Below are positions 1-6,900 of a stretch of DNA of 9,932 bases, piece by piece. The number at the start of each line of letters is the position of its first letter. Position 1 is the stretch's first letter. The notes beneath the pieces are model-generated. The model searched no databases. It was not told the origin of the DNA and saw only the letters and a program-made list of their open reading frames with translations. The translations under genes and the position numbers were made by a program. This DNA is from Nitrospirota bacterium (GTDB lineage: Bacteria; Nitrospirota; CAKKRA01; 9FT-COMBO-42-15). Where the stretch lies: positions 1 through 9,932 of the forward strand of contig JACPZJ010000186.1 of the NCBI GenBank assembly GCA_016195585.1, written 5' to 3'.

Positions 1-595
1 AGGCCTTTTTAATTGCATCAAGATTGCCATAGTACTCCATATGTTCTTCATCTATGGTTGTCACCACTGCGATTGTCGGCGATAACTTTAAGAATGAACC
101 GTCGCTCTCATCTGCCTCTGCAACAAGAAATTCACCCTGCCCAAGCTTTGCATTTGTGCCAAAGCTGTTAAGCTTGCCGCCGATAATAACTGTGGGGTCC
201 ACGCCTCCCTGTGCAAGGACAGTTGCTATAATAGAGGTTGTTGTTGTCTTTCCATGCGCCCCTGCAACTGCAACGCCGTATTTAAGCCTCATCAGCTCTG
301 CAAGCATCTCTGCCCTCGGTATTACAGGTATCAGCCTTTTCTTTGCAGCCTGCACCTCTTCATTCTCCTTTGCTACAGCAGAGGACACCACCACCACATC
401 TGCGCCATCTATATTGGATGCTGCATGGCCTTTGTGGACAACGCCTCCAATCCCTTCAAGATGTTTTGTTGTATCAGAAAGGCGGACATCAGAGCCGCTC
501 ACCTTATAGCCAAGGTTCAGCAGCACCTCTGCAATACCGCTCATCCCGATGCCGCCGATGCCGACAAAATGTATATGTTTTATCTTCTTAAACAT
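1..595 (-). CDS. murC: UDP-MurNAc:L-alanine ligase MurC, 3'-truncated by window edge
   Basis: Cytoplasmic ATP-dependent ligase that joins the first residue, L-Ala, to UDP-MurNAc. The first 198 residues are present (E. coli MurC has 491), covering the UDP-binding domain and the start of the ATPase domain. Motifs: HIHFVGIGGIGMSGIAEVL (7-25), the dinucleotide-type loop of MurC; SGSD (33-36); P-loop AGAHGKTTTT (111-120), where AHGKTT in place of TNGKTT is the MurC hallmark; EADESDGSF (160-168); and TIDEEHMEYYG (180-190). No frameshift is seen in the visible part. The first 8 bases overlap the end of murG. A fusion to Ddl, known in some bacteria, cannot be excluded because the C-terminus is outside the window. 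Confidence 0.96.
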   Translation of the reverse strand, partial: MFKKIKHIHFVGIGGIGMSGIAEVLLNLGYKVSGSDVRLSDTTKHLEGIGGVVHKGHAASNIDGADVVVVSSAVAKENEEVQAAKKRLIPVIPRAEMLAELMRLKYGVAVAGAHGKTTTTSIIATVLAQGGVDPTVIIGGKLNSFGTNAKLGQGEFLVAEADESDGSFLKLSPTIAVVTTIDEEHMEYYGNLDAIKKA

Positions 596-1673
596 CTCCT
601 GCAAACAGCTCCCCGCAAATATTCACAATCTTTGAAGCAGCATTCCTCTTTCCAATGCCCATGCTCTTTTTTTTCATCTCTTCTAATCTATCCCTGTTAT
701 TTGCATAATAAAAAATCCTGTCTGCTATAAGCTTACCATTCAAGTCCTTATTTAATATCACCTCTGCCGCGCCTGCCCTTTCTAATGCCCTCGCATTCAT
801 CTCCTGATGATTGTGTGTGGCAAATGGAAAGGGTATTAAAATGGCTGCCTTTCCGCAGGCTGTAAGCTCAGCAACAGTTGTAGCGCCTGCACGTGATATA
901 ACTAAATCCGCCTCTGAATATGCAGAGGCCATGTCATATATATACGGGCTTACAACCGCTTCACAGCCTGCCTTATCATATGCATCCCTTACAACACCAT
1001 AATCTCCATCACCTGTCTGGTGTATAATTCTTATCCTGTCCTTCATATCTTTCAAATACTCAACTGCCTCAGCCATTTTAATATTTATTGTGTGGGCGCC
1101 GAGGCTCCCTCCGAATATAAGGATTGTAAATTTATCTGATGTCCGCTCTGCCTTCCTGTTATATATCTCCTCCCTGATCGGATTCCCTGCAACTACTGCA
1201 CTGCATCCCTTACTCAGAAATTTCTTTGTATCATCAAAGGCAACAGCAGCCTTATCAACTAAATATGAAAGCATCCTGTTTGTCGCCCCCGGTATCACAT
1301 TCTGCTCTAATATCACCGTTGGTATCCGCCTGATTACTGCTGAAAGGATAATCGGCCCTGATGCATAGCCGCCGACGCCTATCACACACTGCGGCCTGAA
1401 TTCAGACAGTATCTTAAATGAATCTATAAGGCTCATGGGTATCATAATTAATGTGCCAAGTTTTTTTAAAAGCCCCTTCCCAATTAAACCTGCTATCCTG
1501 ACTGTCCTTAACTTAAAACCCTCCTTTGGCAAAACCTTTGCCTCTATTCCATTCTCTGTGCCGACAAAGAGTATCTCAATATCTTTGTATCTCTTCTGCA
1601 TCTCCCTTGCCACTGCAATCCCAGGATAAAGATGCCCGCCTGTGCCGCCGCCTGCAATTATAATCCTCTTCAT
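588..1673 (-). CDS. murG: UDP-GlcNAc:lipid I N-acetylglucosaminyltransferase MurG
   Basis: Membrane-associated GT-B (GT28) glycosyltransferase that adds GlcNAc to lipid I, giving lipid II. At 361 aa it is close to the 355 of E. coli MurG. N-terminal domain: glycine-rich GGGTGGHLYPG (8-18), a second loop GVGGYASGP (99-107), and EQNVIPGATN (123-132). C-terminal UDP-GlcNAc-binding domain: NPIR (164-167), GGSLGA (188-193), HQTG (218-221), SRAGATTVAEL (260-270) and PFPFATHNHQEMNA (281-294). The His-Gln-x-x-Asn group that contacts the nucleotide sugar is present; the usual DHQ reads NHQ. The start ATG directly follows the ftsW TAA, with AGAAGG 5 nt upstream. The stop codon lies inside the start of murC, an 8 bp overlap. 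Confidence 0.97.
   Translation of the reverse strand: MKRIIIAGGGTGGHLYPGIAVAREMQKRYKDIEILFVGTENGIEAKVLPKEGFKLRTVRIAGLIGKGLLKKLGTLIMIPMSLIDSFKILSEFRPQCVIGVGGYASGPIILSAVIRRIPTVILEQNVIPGATNRMLSYLVDKAAVAFDDTKKFLSKGCSAVVAGNPIREEIYNRKAERTSDKFTILIFGGSLGAHTINIKMAEAVEYLKDMKDRIRIIHQTGDGDYGVVRDAYDKAGCEAVVSPYIYDMASAYSEADLVISRAGATTVAELTACGKAAILIPFPFATHNHQEMNARALERAGAAEVILNKDLNGKLIADRIFYYANNRDRLEEMKKKSMGIGKRNAASKIVNICGELFAGDV
596..614 (-). promoter_or_regulatory. Candidate ribosome binding sites of murC, with unusual spacing
   Basis: Two SD-like words precede the murC ATG inside murG. AGGAG (600-596) touches the ATG with no spacer, and GGGGAG (614-609) is 13 nt away. Neither spacing is ideal, yet the start at 595 is secure because the protein then begins MFKKIKHIHFVGIGG, typical of MurC, and no alternative start is nearby. 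The 8 bp overlap with murG suggests coupled reinitiation. Confidence 0.5.
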
Positions 1674-2798
1674 TTATACCTTCTTTGATCGCCTCTGCCC
1701 GCCTTCGTATTTTAGTATACTCATCAATATCCCTGCCCCAATCATATTTATTAATAATGACGAACCGCCAAAACTTATAAATGGCAGGGGTATACCCTTT
1801 GTCGGGAGAAGCCCTGTAACAACAGCAATATTCATCACTGCCTGAAAGCCTATCATAATGGTTATCCCCAGCGATAGATATCGGGCAAAGGGATCTTCTG
1901 TACGCAGGGCAATAATAAAGCCGATGCCAATAAGGATTGCAAAGAGCGCAATCAGGCTGACAGCTCCTATAAATCCAGTCTCTTCACCGAGGACTGAGAA
2001 TATAAAATCCGTATGCGCCTCTGGCAGAAAGAAGAGCTTCTGCTTCCCCTCGCCAAGGCCTGCACCTGAAATCCCTCCGCTTCCGAGCGCCAGATAGGAT
2101 TGGATAATCTGATACCCTGAATTTAATGGATCCTTCCATGGATCCAAGTATGCTGACCATCTACCCGCCCTGTACTTTGTATTAAAGATAAAGTTATAAA
2201 GAAGAGGGGCCAAAAGCAGGCCAAGCAACATTATATGGTTAAGCCTCGCACCGCCTGCAAAAAGAAGGAATACAGATATCATCCCAATTGTCATTGCTGT
2301 GCCCACATCAGGCTCTACCATAATCAGCATCACAGTCAGGCCCACCACGCTCATTACAGGAAAAAAGCCGTTCATAAAGTCCTTTATCCTCTCCTCTTTT
2401 TTAACAATCAGCCGCGCAACATATATTATAATTGTAAGCTTTGCAAGCTCTGCAGGCTGAAAGGAGAGGGCGCTGAATCTCAGCCATCTCTTTGCGCCAT
2501 TCACCTCTCTGCCTATGCCCGGTATCAGCACGAGGATCAGGAGTAAAATAGTCAGGCCAAAGAGGGGTAAAAAAAACCTCTCCCACTCCCTGTAATCTAT
2601 CCTTGAGACAATAATCATCGCTGCGATCCCAATTACCCCCCACATCATCTGCCTCTTTAAGAAAAAGAATGGGTCATTATATCTCTGCATGGCAAAGATG
2701 GCGCTTGACGAATAGGTCATTAGGATGCCGACAGCAGTAAGGATAACAACAATTATAAAAAGGCTGTAGTTAATACCTCTGATATTTAGAACTGTCAT
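1674..2798 (-). CDS. ftsW: Septal peptidoglycan polymerase FtsW (SEDS family)
   Basis: FtsW is the SEDS-family glycosyltransferase that polymerises lipid II at the septum in complex with the class B PBP FtsI, encoded upstream here. It has 374 aa and about ten hydrophobic segments, as expected. Motifs: GREVNGAKRWLRF (96-108), FQPAELAKL (113-121), EPDVGTA (162-168), GYQIIQSYLALGSGG (228-242), GKQKLFFLPEAHTDFIFS (251-268), and NIAVVTGLLPTKGIPLPF (323-340) followed by ISFGGSS. Asp264, in AHTDF, corresponds to the essential Asp of the large extracellular loop. FtsW is preferred to RodA because of its place between murD and murG. The ATG overlaps the murD stop, and GGGAG lies 4 nt upstream (2803-2807). 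The basic C-terminal tail (RRSKKV) faces the cytoplasm. The TAA stop directly abuts the murG ATG. Confidence 0.96.
   Translation of the reverse strand: MTVLNIRGINYSLFIIVVILTAVGILMTYSSSAIFAMQRYNDPFFFLKRQMMWGVIGIAAMIIVSRIDYREWERFFLPLFGLTILLLILVLIPGIGREVNGAKRWLRFSALSFQPAELAKLTIIIYVARLIVKKEERIKDFMNGFFPVMSVVGLTVMLIMVEPDVGTAMTIGMISVFLLFAGGARLNHIMLLGLLLAPLLYNFIFNTKYRAGRWSAYLDPWKDPLNSGYQIIQSYLALGSGGISGAGLGEGKQKLFFLPEAHTDFIFSVLGEETGFIGAVSLIALFAILIGIGFIIALRTEDPFARYLSLGITIMIGFQAVMNIAVVTGLLPTKGIPLPFISFGGSSLLINMIGAGILMSILKYEGGQRRSKKV
1679..1684 (-). promoter_or_regulatory. Ribosome binding site of murG, inside the ftsW 3' end
   Basis: AGAAGG on the minus strand lies 5 nt before the murG ATG, within the last codons of ftsW. 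The stop and start codons then read TAAATG, so ribosomes finishing ftsW end at the murG start and translation is probably coupled. Confidence 0.65.
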
Positions 2799-4195
2799 CT
2801 GACTCCCACATTCAAAACCCTTGACCCTTGACCCTTTGACCCTGTCAATTTATTCACTGCCTCCTTAAACACCCTCCCCCTGTCTTCAAAATTTTTGAAC
2901 ATATCAAAACTCGCACATGCAGGAGAGAGAAGCACAACATCGCCTTTATCTGCCTTGTGGGATGCAATATTTACAGCATCCTCAAGACTTGAAGCAAAGA
3001 TTGTATCTGTAAGGTCGCCGATGGCGTCTGCAATCTTCTCCTTTGCCTTGCCTATTAATATAAGCAGCCTTACCTTATCTTTTACAAATTCTCTAAGAGG
3101 GGTAAAATCGCTTCCCTTATCAAGCCCGCCTGCAATCAGGATAACAGGCTCTGAAAATCCCTCTAATGACTTTACAACTGCGCCTACATTTGTCCCCTTT
3201 GAGTCATTGATATATTTCACGCCGTCAACTACCCTCGCAAGCTCAAGCCTGTGTTCAAGGCCAGAGAAACCTTTAAGCGCAGGCCGCATTAATGAAACAG
3301 GGCATCCTGCTAATTGCGATGCTGCTATTGCTGCCATTGCATTCTCAATATTGTGCACGCCCTTTATTCTGAGATTATCTATCTTTATTACTGCCTCATC
3401 CTTTCCGCTGATATTCGTGACAATCTCTCCCTGTTTTTCGTAGACGCCCATGTCAACCCTTTTCAATCTGCTAAATAGAACTGCCTCTGATTTTATATCC
3501 TTCATAATCTCATCTGTATATGGGTCATCTGCATTCAAGGTTGCAAAATCTTCCCTTCCCTGATTCTCAAAGATTCTTTTCTTTGCCCACACATATTCAT
3601 CCATAGAATCATAACGGTCAAGATGGTCAGGGGTGATGTTCAAGAGCACAGCAATCCTTGGCCTGAAATCCTTTATTGCCTCAAGCTGGAAACTGCTTAT
3701 CTCTGCCACAACCTGCTCCCATTTTTTATTTGCCAGAACAGCATCCGTAAGGGCTGTGCCGAGATTGCCGCCGATAAAGACATCCTTCTTATATGCCTTT
3801 AGCAATTCACCTGTTAGTGTTGTTACCGTAGACTTTCCATTTGTGCCTGTAATGCCGATAACAGGTGATTTAAGAAAATTATATGCAAGCTCTATCTCGC
3901 TTATTACTGGTATCCCTTTATCCTTTGCCTTAAGCAGATGCTCAGACCTGTACGGAACGCCCGGGCTTATGACAATCAGGTCGCTGTGTAAGAAGGTATT
4001 TAGATTATGCCCGCCGAGTTCAAGCCTGATATCCTTGTCATCAAGCATGGACAGGGTATCAGCAAGCTTGTCACTGCCTGCGCTGTCTGTAACAGCAACC
4101 TGCGCCCCTTCCCTCTTCAGCAGCCTCACCGCAGACACACCGCTCCTCGCAAGGCCGACAACGAGGACTTTCTTGTTTTTTAGACTAAAACTCAA
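2795..4195 (-). CDS. murD: UDP-MurNAc-L-alanine:D-glutamate ligase MurD
   Basis: Cytoplasmic ATP-dependent ligase adding D-Glu, the second stem-peptide residue. It has 466 aa, somewhat longer than the 438 of E. coli MurD. N-terminal Rossmann-like domain with VVGLARSG (12-19); P-loop GITGTNGKST (114-123); GGNLGTAL (142-149); AEISSFQLE (164-172); NITPDHLDRY (186-195); probable carbamylated Lys205; HNIENAMAA (281-289); EHRLE (314-318); YINDSKGTN (328-336); and the C-terminal LLSPACASFDMFKNFEDRG (422-440). The last motif and EHRLE identify MurD among the Mur ligases. Translation begins at TTG, supported by AGAGGGG 4 nt upstream and the need for the N-terminal loop. After the conserved end (FKEAVNKL) there is a 15-residue tail, GSKGQGSRVLNVGVR, partly encoded by a GGGTCAA heptamer repeat. 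Its TGA overlaps the ftsW ATG by 4 bp. Confidence 0.97.
   Translation of the reverse strand: MSFSLKNKKVLVVGLARSGVSAVRLLKREGAQVAVTDSAGSDKLADTLSMLDDKDIRLELGGHNLNTFLHSDLIVISPGVPYRSEHLLKAKDKGIPVISEIELAYNFLKSPVIGITGTNGKSTVTTLTGELLKAYKKDVFIGGNLGTALTDAVLANKKWEQVVAEISSFQLEAIKDFRPRIAVLLNITPDHLDRYDSMDEYVWAKKRIFENQGREDFATLNADDPYTDEIMKDIKSEAVLFSRLKRVDMGVYEKQGEIVTNISGKDEAVIKIDNLRIKGVHNIENAMAAIAASQLAGCPVSLMRPALKGFSGLEHRLELARVVDGVKYINDSKGTNVGAVVKSLEGFSEPVILIAGGLDKGSDFTPLREFVKDKVRLLILIGKAKEKIADAIGDLTDTIFASSLEDAVNIASHKADKGDVVLLSPACASFDMFKNFEDRGRVFKEAVNKLTGSKGQGSRVLNVGVR
2821..2842 (-). repeat. Heptamer tandem repeat GGGTCAA inside the 3' end of murD
   Basis: On the plus strand TTGACCC occurs at 2821-2827, 2828-2834 and 2836-2842, the last pair separated by one extra T. 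In murD these units encode roughly residues 452-459 (GSKGQGSR), beyond the last conserved motif. The extra base shifts the phase of the repeat against the codons, so the peptide is not periodic. The repeat lies 22 bp before the ftsW start on the coding strand. It could come from replication slippage or from a repeat invading the gene end. Confidence 0.8.
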
Positions 4196-4199
4196 TTTT

Positions 4200-4206
4200 C
4201 CCCTCT
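4200..4206 (-). promoter_or_regulatory. Ribosome binding site of murD, supporting the TTG start
   Basis: The minus strand reads AGAGGGG, then AAAA, then TTG. The spacing is short but workable. It lies just downstream of the AT-rich element and fixes the TTG at 4195-4193 as the start, because the next in-frame Met is around residue 50, beyond the N-terminal nucleotide-binding loop. Confidence 0.7.
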
Positions 4207-4328
4207 TTAGAAATCAAAAATCAAAGATAAAAAATCAAAATCACAAATTAAAATTCAAAATGGTAAAACTAATATTTTAAATTTTGCACTGTAATTTTTA
4301 ATTTTGATTTTTGCATTTTTATCTTTTT
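4207..4328. repeat. AT-rich, partly palindromic repeat-like element in the mraY-murD gap
   Basis: This stretch is almost all A/T and made of recurring words such as AAATCAAAA. It contains a perfect 12 bp inverted pair, AAAAATCAAAAT at 4230-4241 and its complement at 4301-4312, so the whole can fold back imperfectly on itself. TTTTGCATTTTTA at 4309-4321 recurs at 6950-6962 by the murE end. It begins directly after the mraY stop and ends just before the murD SD. There is no coding potential and no clear promoter, although A/T-rich DNA offers many -10-like words. Whether it is a dispersed repeat or simply a low-complexity spacer cannot be settled here. Confidence 0.55.
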
Positions 4329-5405
4329 CTACCTCAGTTTCAATGTGCTCAAACTCAGCAGCGCCAGTATAATGGCGATTATCCAGAACCTCACGATTAT
4401 CTTTGGCTCATCCCATCCCTTTAACTCAAAATGATGGTGTATCGGCGCCATCCTGAATACCCTCTTCTTTGTAAGCTTAAATGATGCCACCTGAAATATT
4501 ACAGAGAGCGTCTCAATCACAAACAAGCCTCCAACGAGGAGAAGCAGCAATTCATGCTTTGAGATAATAGCCACAGTACCGATAGCGCCGCCGAGCGGCA
4601 AAGAACCGATATCACCCATAAATACCGATGCAGGATAGGCATTAAACCACAGGAACCCAAGACCTGCGCCTATCATTGCGCCGCAGAAGACTGCGAGCTC
4701 GCTTGCGCCTCCTATATGAGTCAACTGGAGATACTCTGCAAATACCTTATGGCCTGTTACATATGTAACGATAGTGTAGGAGAAGGCTGCAACAATAACA
4801 GGGCCTATTGCAAGTCCGTCAAGGCCGTCTGTCAGGTTCACTGCATTGGATGCGCCGACAATCACAAATATGGCAAAGGGTATATAAAACCAGCCGAGGT
4901 CAGGCGTTATCTTCTTAAAGAATGGGACGCTGAGTTTTGTTGAGTAAGCAGGAAGATGATATAAGATTACAGCAATAGTCAGCGCAGCAAGTATCTGCAA
5001 GGCAAATTTATATCTCGGCCACAGCCCCTCTGATTTTTTCTTTACAGATTTCAGATAATCATCCAAAAACCCTATTCCTCCAAAGCTTAAAATAGAGAAT
5101 ACAGCAAGCCACACATATACATTTGTAAGGTCTGCCCACAGCAGGGTCGGCACCAGTATGCCAATGATTATCAATATGCCGCCCATTGTAGGAGTCCCTG
5201 ACTTCTTTTTATGGGTCTTTGGCCCGTCCTCATTGATATGCTGGCCGATCTGCCATCTCTGTAAGGTTCGTATAAGCCACGGCCCGATTACCAATGTAAT
5301 AATAAGAGCTGTAACTATTGCATAGGCAGTCCTGAATGTAATGTATCTGAATACATTAAATCCTGAAAAATATGTATGAAGCGGATATAACAAATGATAA
5401 ATCAT
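4329..5405 (-). CDS. mraY: Phospho-N-acetylmuramoyl-pentapeptide transferase MraY
   Basis: Integral membrane enzyme that transfers phospho-MurNAc-pentapeptide to undecaprenyl phosphate, making lipid I on the inner face of the cytoplasmic membrane. The 358 aa length matches the family, and the many hydrophobic segments fit its ten-helix topology. Motifs in order: DGPKTHKKKSGTPTMGG (60-76), FLDDYLK (113-119) with the paired Asp residues of the Mg2+ site, NAVNLTDGLDGLA (187-199), FNAYPASVFMGDIGSL (254-269), and the C-terminal PIHHHFELKGWDEPKI (321-336). No key residue is missing. The ATG follows the murF TAG with no spacer, and GAGAGGAGA ends 13 nt upstream inside murF, so coupling to murF is likely. 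A 133 bp AT-rich gap follows before murD, one of only two breaks in the otherwise packed cluster. Confidence 0.97.
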   Translation of the reverse strand: MIYHLLYPLHTYFSGFNVFRYITFRTAYAIVTALIITLVIGPWLIRTLQRWQIGQHINEDGPKTHKKKSGTPTMGGILIIIGILVPTLLWADLTNVYVWLAVFSILSFGGIGFLDDYLKSVKKKSEGLWPRYKFALQILAALTIAVILYHLPAYSTKLSVPFFKKITPDLGWFYIPFAIFVIVGASNAVNLTDGLDGLAIGPVIVAAFSYTIVTYVTGHKVFAEYLQLTHIGGASELAVFCGAMIGAGLGFLWFNAYPASVFMGDIGSLPLGGAIGTVAIISKHELLLLLVGGLFVIETLSVIFQVASFKLTKKRVFRMAPIHHHFELKGWDEPKIIVRFWIIAIILALLSLSTLKLR

Positions 5406-6839
5406 CTATGCTCTTTTATCTCCTCTCATAAGCCCTTCTGCAATCCTTTCCATTGCCATTTTCCTTGAGCCCTTGATAAGAACAGTATCACCGCTCTTTG
5501 CAAGTTTATTTAGTATCTGAATCGCCTCCTGATGATCAACGCATACGAAGATATTGTCCTGTTTCATACCTGCTGATGATGCGCCTGAGACAATAAACCT
5601 TGCAAGCTCCCCTACTACAATCAGATAATCAACCCCTGAATCTACAGCAGCCATGCCTATATTAAGGTGCGCCTCCCTTGCATAATCACCGAGTTCAAAC
5701 ATGCCGCCGAGAACAGCAAATGTCCTGCCATTATTTTTAAAATCTGATAGGAGCCTGATAGCAGCCTCCATTGATGCAGGATTTGCATTATATGAGTCAT
5801 TTATAATCCGTAGCCCTGAACTTAAAATCATGATTTCAGAGCGCATCTTAAATGGCTCAAACCCCTCAAGCCCTGCCTTTACATCCTCAAGGTCAAAATT
5901 AAGCATAACTGCCGCTGCTGCTGCTGCGAGGGCATTATAGATATTGTGCCTGCCTGACAGGGATAGGTTTATATCCATTTTCTCTTTGCCCTTAATTATT
6001 GTAAAGGCCATCCCGGCAGTCCTCTGATGCCTTATATCAACAGCCCTTATATCTGCATCATTATCAATGCCAAAGGTCACAACCTTTCCCTTTGCCTTAT
6101 TCTTTAAGCTGACAGAATTTTTATCATCAGCATTTATCACAGCCGTATCAGATTCAGAGAGTGATTCTACAATCTCCCCCTTTGCCTTTATTACATTTTC
6201 TATGCTGCCAAGGCCTTCAAGGTGTGCAGCCCCGATATTTGTTACCACACCGATATCCGGCGCTGCTATCTCACAGAGCCTTCTTATTTCTCCGAGTCCG
6301 CTCATACCCATCTCAATCACAGCAGCCTGATGCTTCTTATTTAATCTCAGCAGTGTGAGCGGCACGCCGATGTGATTATTCAGATTTCCCTCATTCTTCA
6401 GCGCCAATAACCGCTGCCCTAATATCTTTGCAATCATCTCCTTTGTTGTTGTCTTGCCATTTGTCCCTGTAACACCTATAACACGAATGTAATATTTCTG
6501 CCTGTGAAAGGCTGCCATTTCCTGCAGGGCTGTTATAGTATCAGCAACTGCAATCAGCGCCTTCGTGTCATCTTGTATTCTTTTTTCAATCTTATCTGAT
6601 TGAGACTCGTCAATAACCGCGCCGCAAGCGCCCATTTCAAAGGCCTGCAAAACAAAGTCATGGCCGTCAAATGCGCCGCCATTTATGGCAACAAAGAGCT
6701 CGCCATTTTTTATTGTCCTCGTATCAATAGACACGGCTGGCACAGCAACATCTCTATCGCCGCGCACCAGCCTGCCCTTAGTGGCTGAGAGTATCTCGTT
6801 TATATTAAGCGTATCTTTCATTTCAAGTGTTAACATCAT
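5406..6839 (-). CDS. murF: UDP-MurNAc-tripeptide:D-alanyl-D-alanine ligase MurF
   Basis: Adds D-Ala-D-Ala to UDP-MurNAc-tripeptide in the cytoplasm, completing the pentapeptide. The 477 aa length is normal, counting from the first ATG. Visible motifs: SIDTRTIKNGELFVA (37-51), P-loop TGTNGKTTT (124-132), EGNLNNHIGVPLT (150-162), NIGAAHLE (201-208), probable carbamylated Lys220, NDSYNANPASM (347-357), FAVLGGMFELG (374-384) and KGSR (456-459). EGNLNNHIGVP and NDSYNANP separate MurF from MurE. A run of six alanines (305-310) comes from GCN codons and lies in a helix-like segment. The start is uncertain: ATGs at 6839, 6836 and 6821 are in frame, none has a close SD, and the last gives MKDTLNINEIL, which suits the family. 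Ahead of it lies the palindromic repeat, with a good but distant SD at 6906-6916. The TAG stop directly abuts the mraY ATG. Confidence 0.96.
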   Translation of the reverse strand: MMLTLEMKDTLNINEILSATKGRLVRGDRDVAVPAVSIDTRTIKNGELFVAINGGAFDGHDFVLQAFEMGACGAVIDESQSDKIEKRIQDDTKALIAVADTITALQEMAAFHRQKYYIRVIGVTGTNGKTTTKEMIAKILGQRLLALKNEGNLNNHIGVPLTLLRLNKKHQAAVIEMGMSGLGEIRRLCEIAAPDIGVVTNIGAAHLEGLGSIENVIKAKGEIVESLSESDTAVINADDKNSVSLKNKAKGKVVTFGIDNDADIRAVDIRHQRTAGMAFTIIKGKEKMDINLSLSGRHNIYNALAAAAAAVMLNFDLEDVKAGLEGFEPFKMRSEIMILSSGLRIINDSYNANPASMEAAIRLLSDFKNNGRTFAVLGGMFELGDYAREAHLNIGMAAVDSGVDYLIVVGELARFIVSGASSAGMKQDNIFVCVDHQEAIQILNKLAKSGDTVLIKGSRKMAMERIAEGLMRGDKRA

Positions 6840-6843
6840 CAGG

Positions 6844-6900
6844 TTGTAGGGGCGGGGTTACCCCGCCCCTACTTAAGCAACCCAAATGGTTGCCCTACAA
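6844..6900. repeat. 57 bp compound palindromic repeat (MITE- or REP-like) between murE and murF
   Basis: The element is bounded by perfect 8 bp inverted termini, TTGTAGGG (6844-6851) and CCCTACAA (6893-6900). Inside are two hairpins. The first is a near-symmetrical GC-rich palindrome at 6846-6872 with 13 bp arms GTAGGGGCGGGGT and its complement around a single T. The second has arms GCAACC/GGTTGC (6877-6882 and 6888-6893) around a 5 nt loop. GTAGGG therefore occurs three times, once direct and twice inverted. No target-site duplication is obvious. No protein is encoded, so any mobility would need enzymes supplied in trans. It begins only 4 bp before the murF ATG. Assignment to a dispersed family is inferred from the structure and cannot be shown from a single copy. 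Confidence 0.75.

Noticed and set aside
3633..4280. A 215-codon plus-strand open frame opposite murD
   Set aside because: It lies antisense to a full set of MurD motifs, runs out into the AT-rich spacer and shows no recognisable domain. It is a frame shadow of the minus-strand gene, as are the other long plus-strand frames (for example 54-509, 254-730 and 2895-3443).
4207..4328. An internal promoter for murD in the AT-rich gap
   Set aside because: Several TAAAAT-like words exist on the minus strand, but in DNA this A/T-rich they are expected by chance, and no convincing -35 at proper spacing was found. It remains possible but unsupported.
5906..5940. The alanine codon run in murF as a tandem-repeat expansion
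   Set aside because: The codons are mixed GCN triplets in a region of MurF that is usually alanine-rich and helical, so no special mechanism is needed.
6846..6872. The 13 bp GC-rich hairpin as an intrinsic terminator between murE and murF
   Set aside because: In the direction of transcription the hairpin is followed by AACCTGATGATG with no U-run, and murF must be expressed. On the plus strand it is also not followed by a T-tract and no plus-strand gene ends there.
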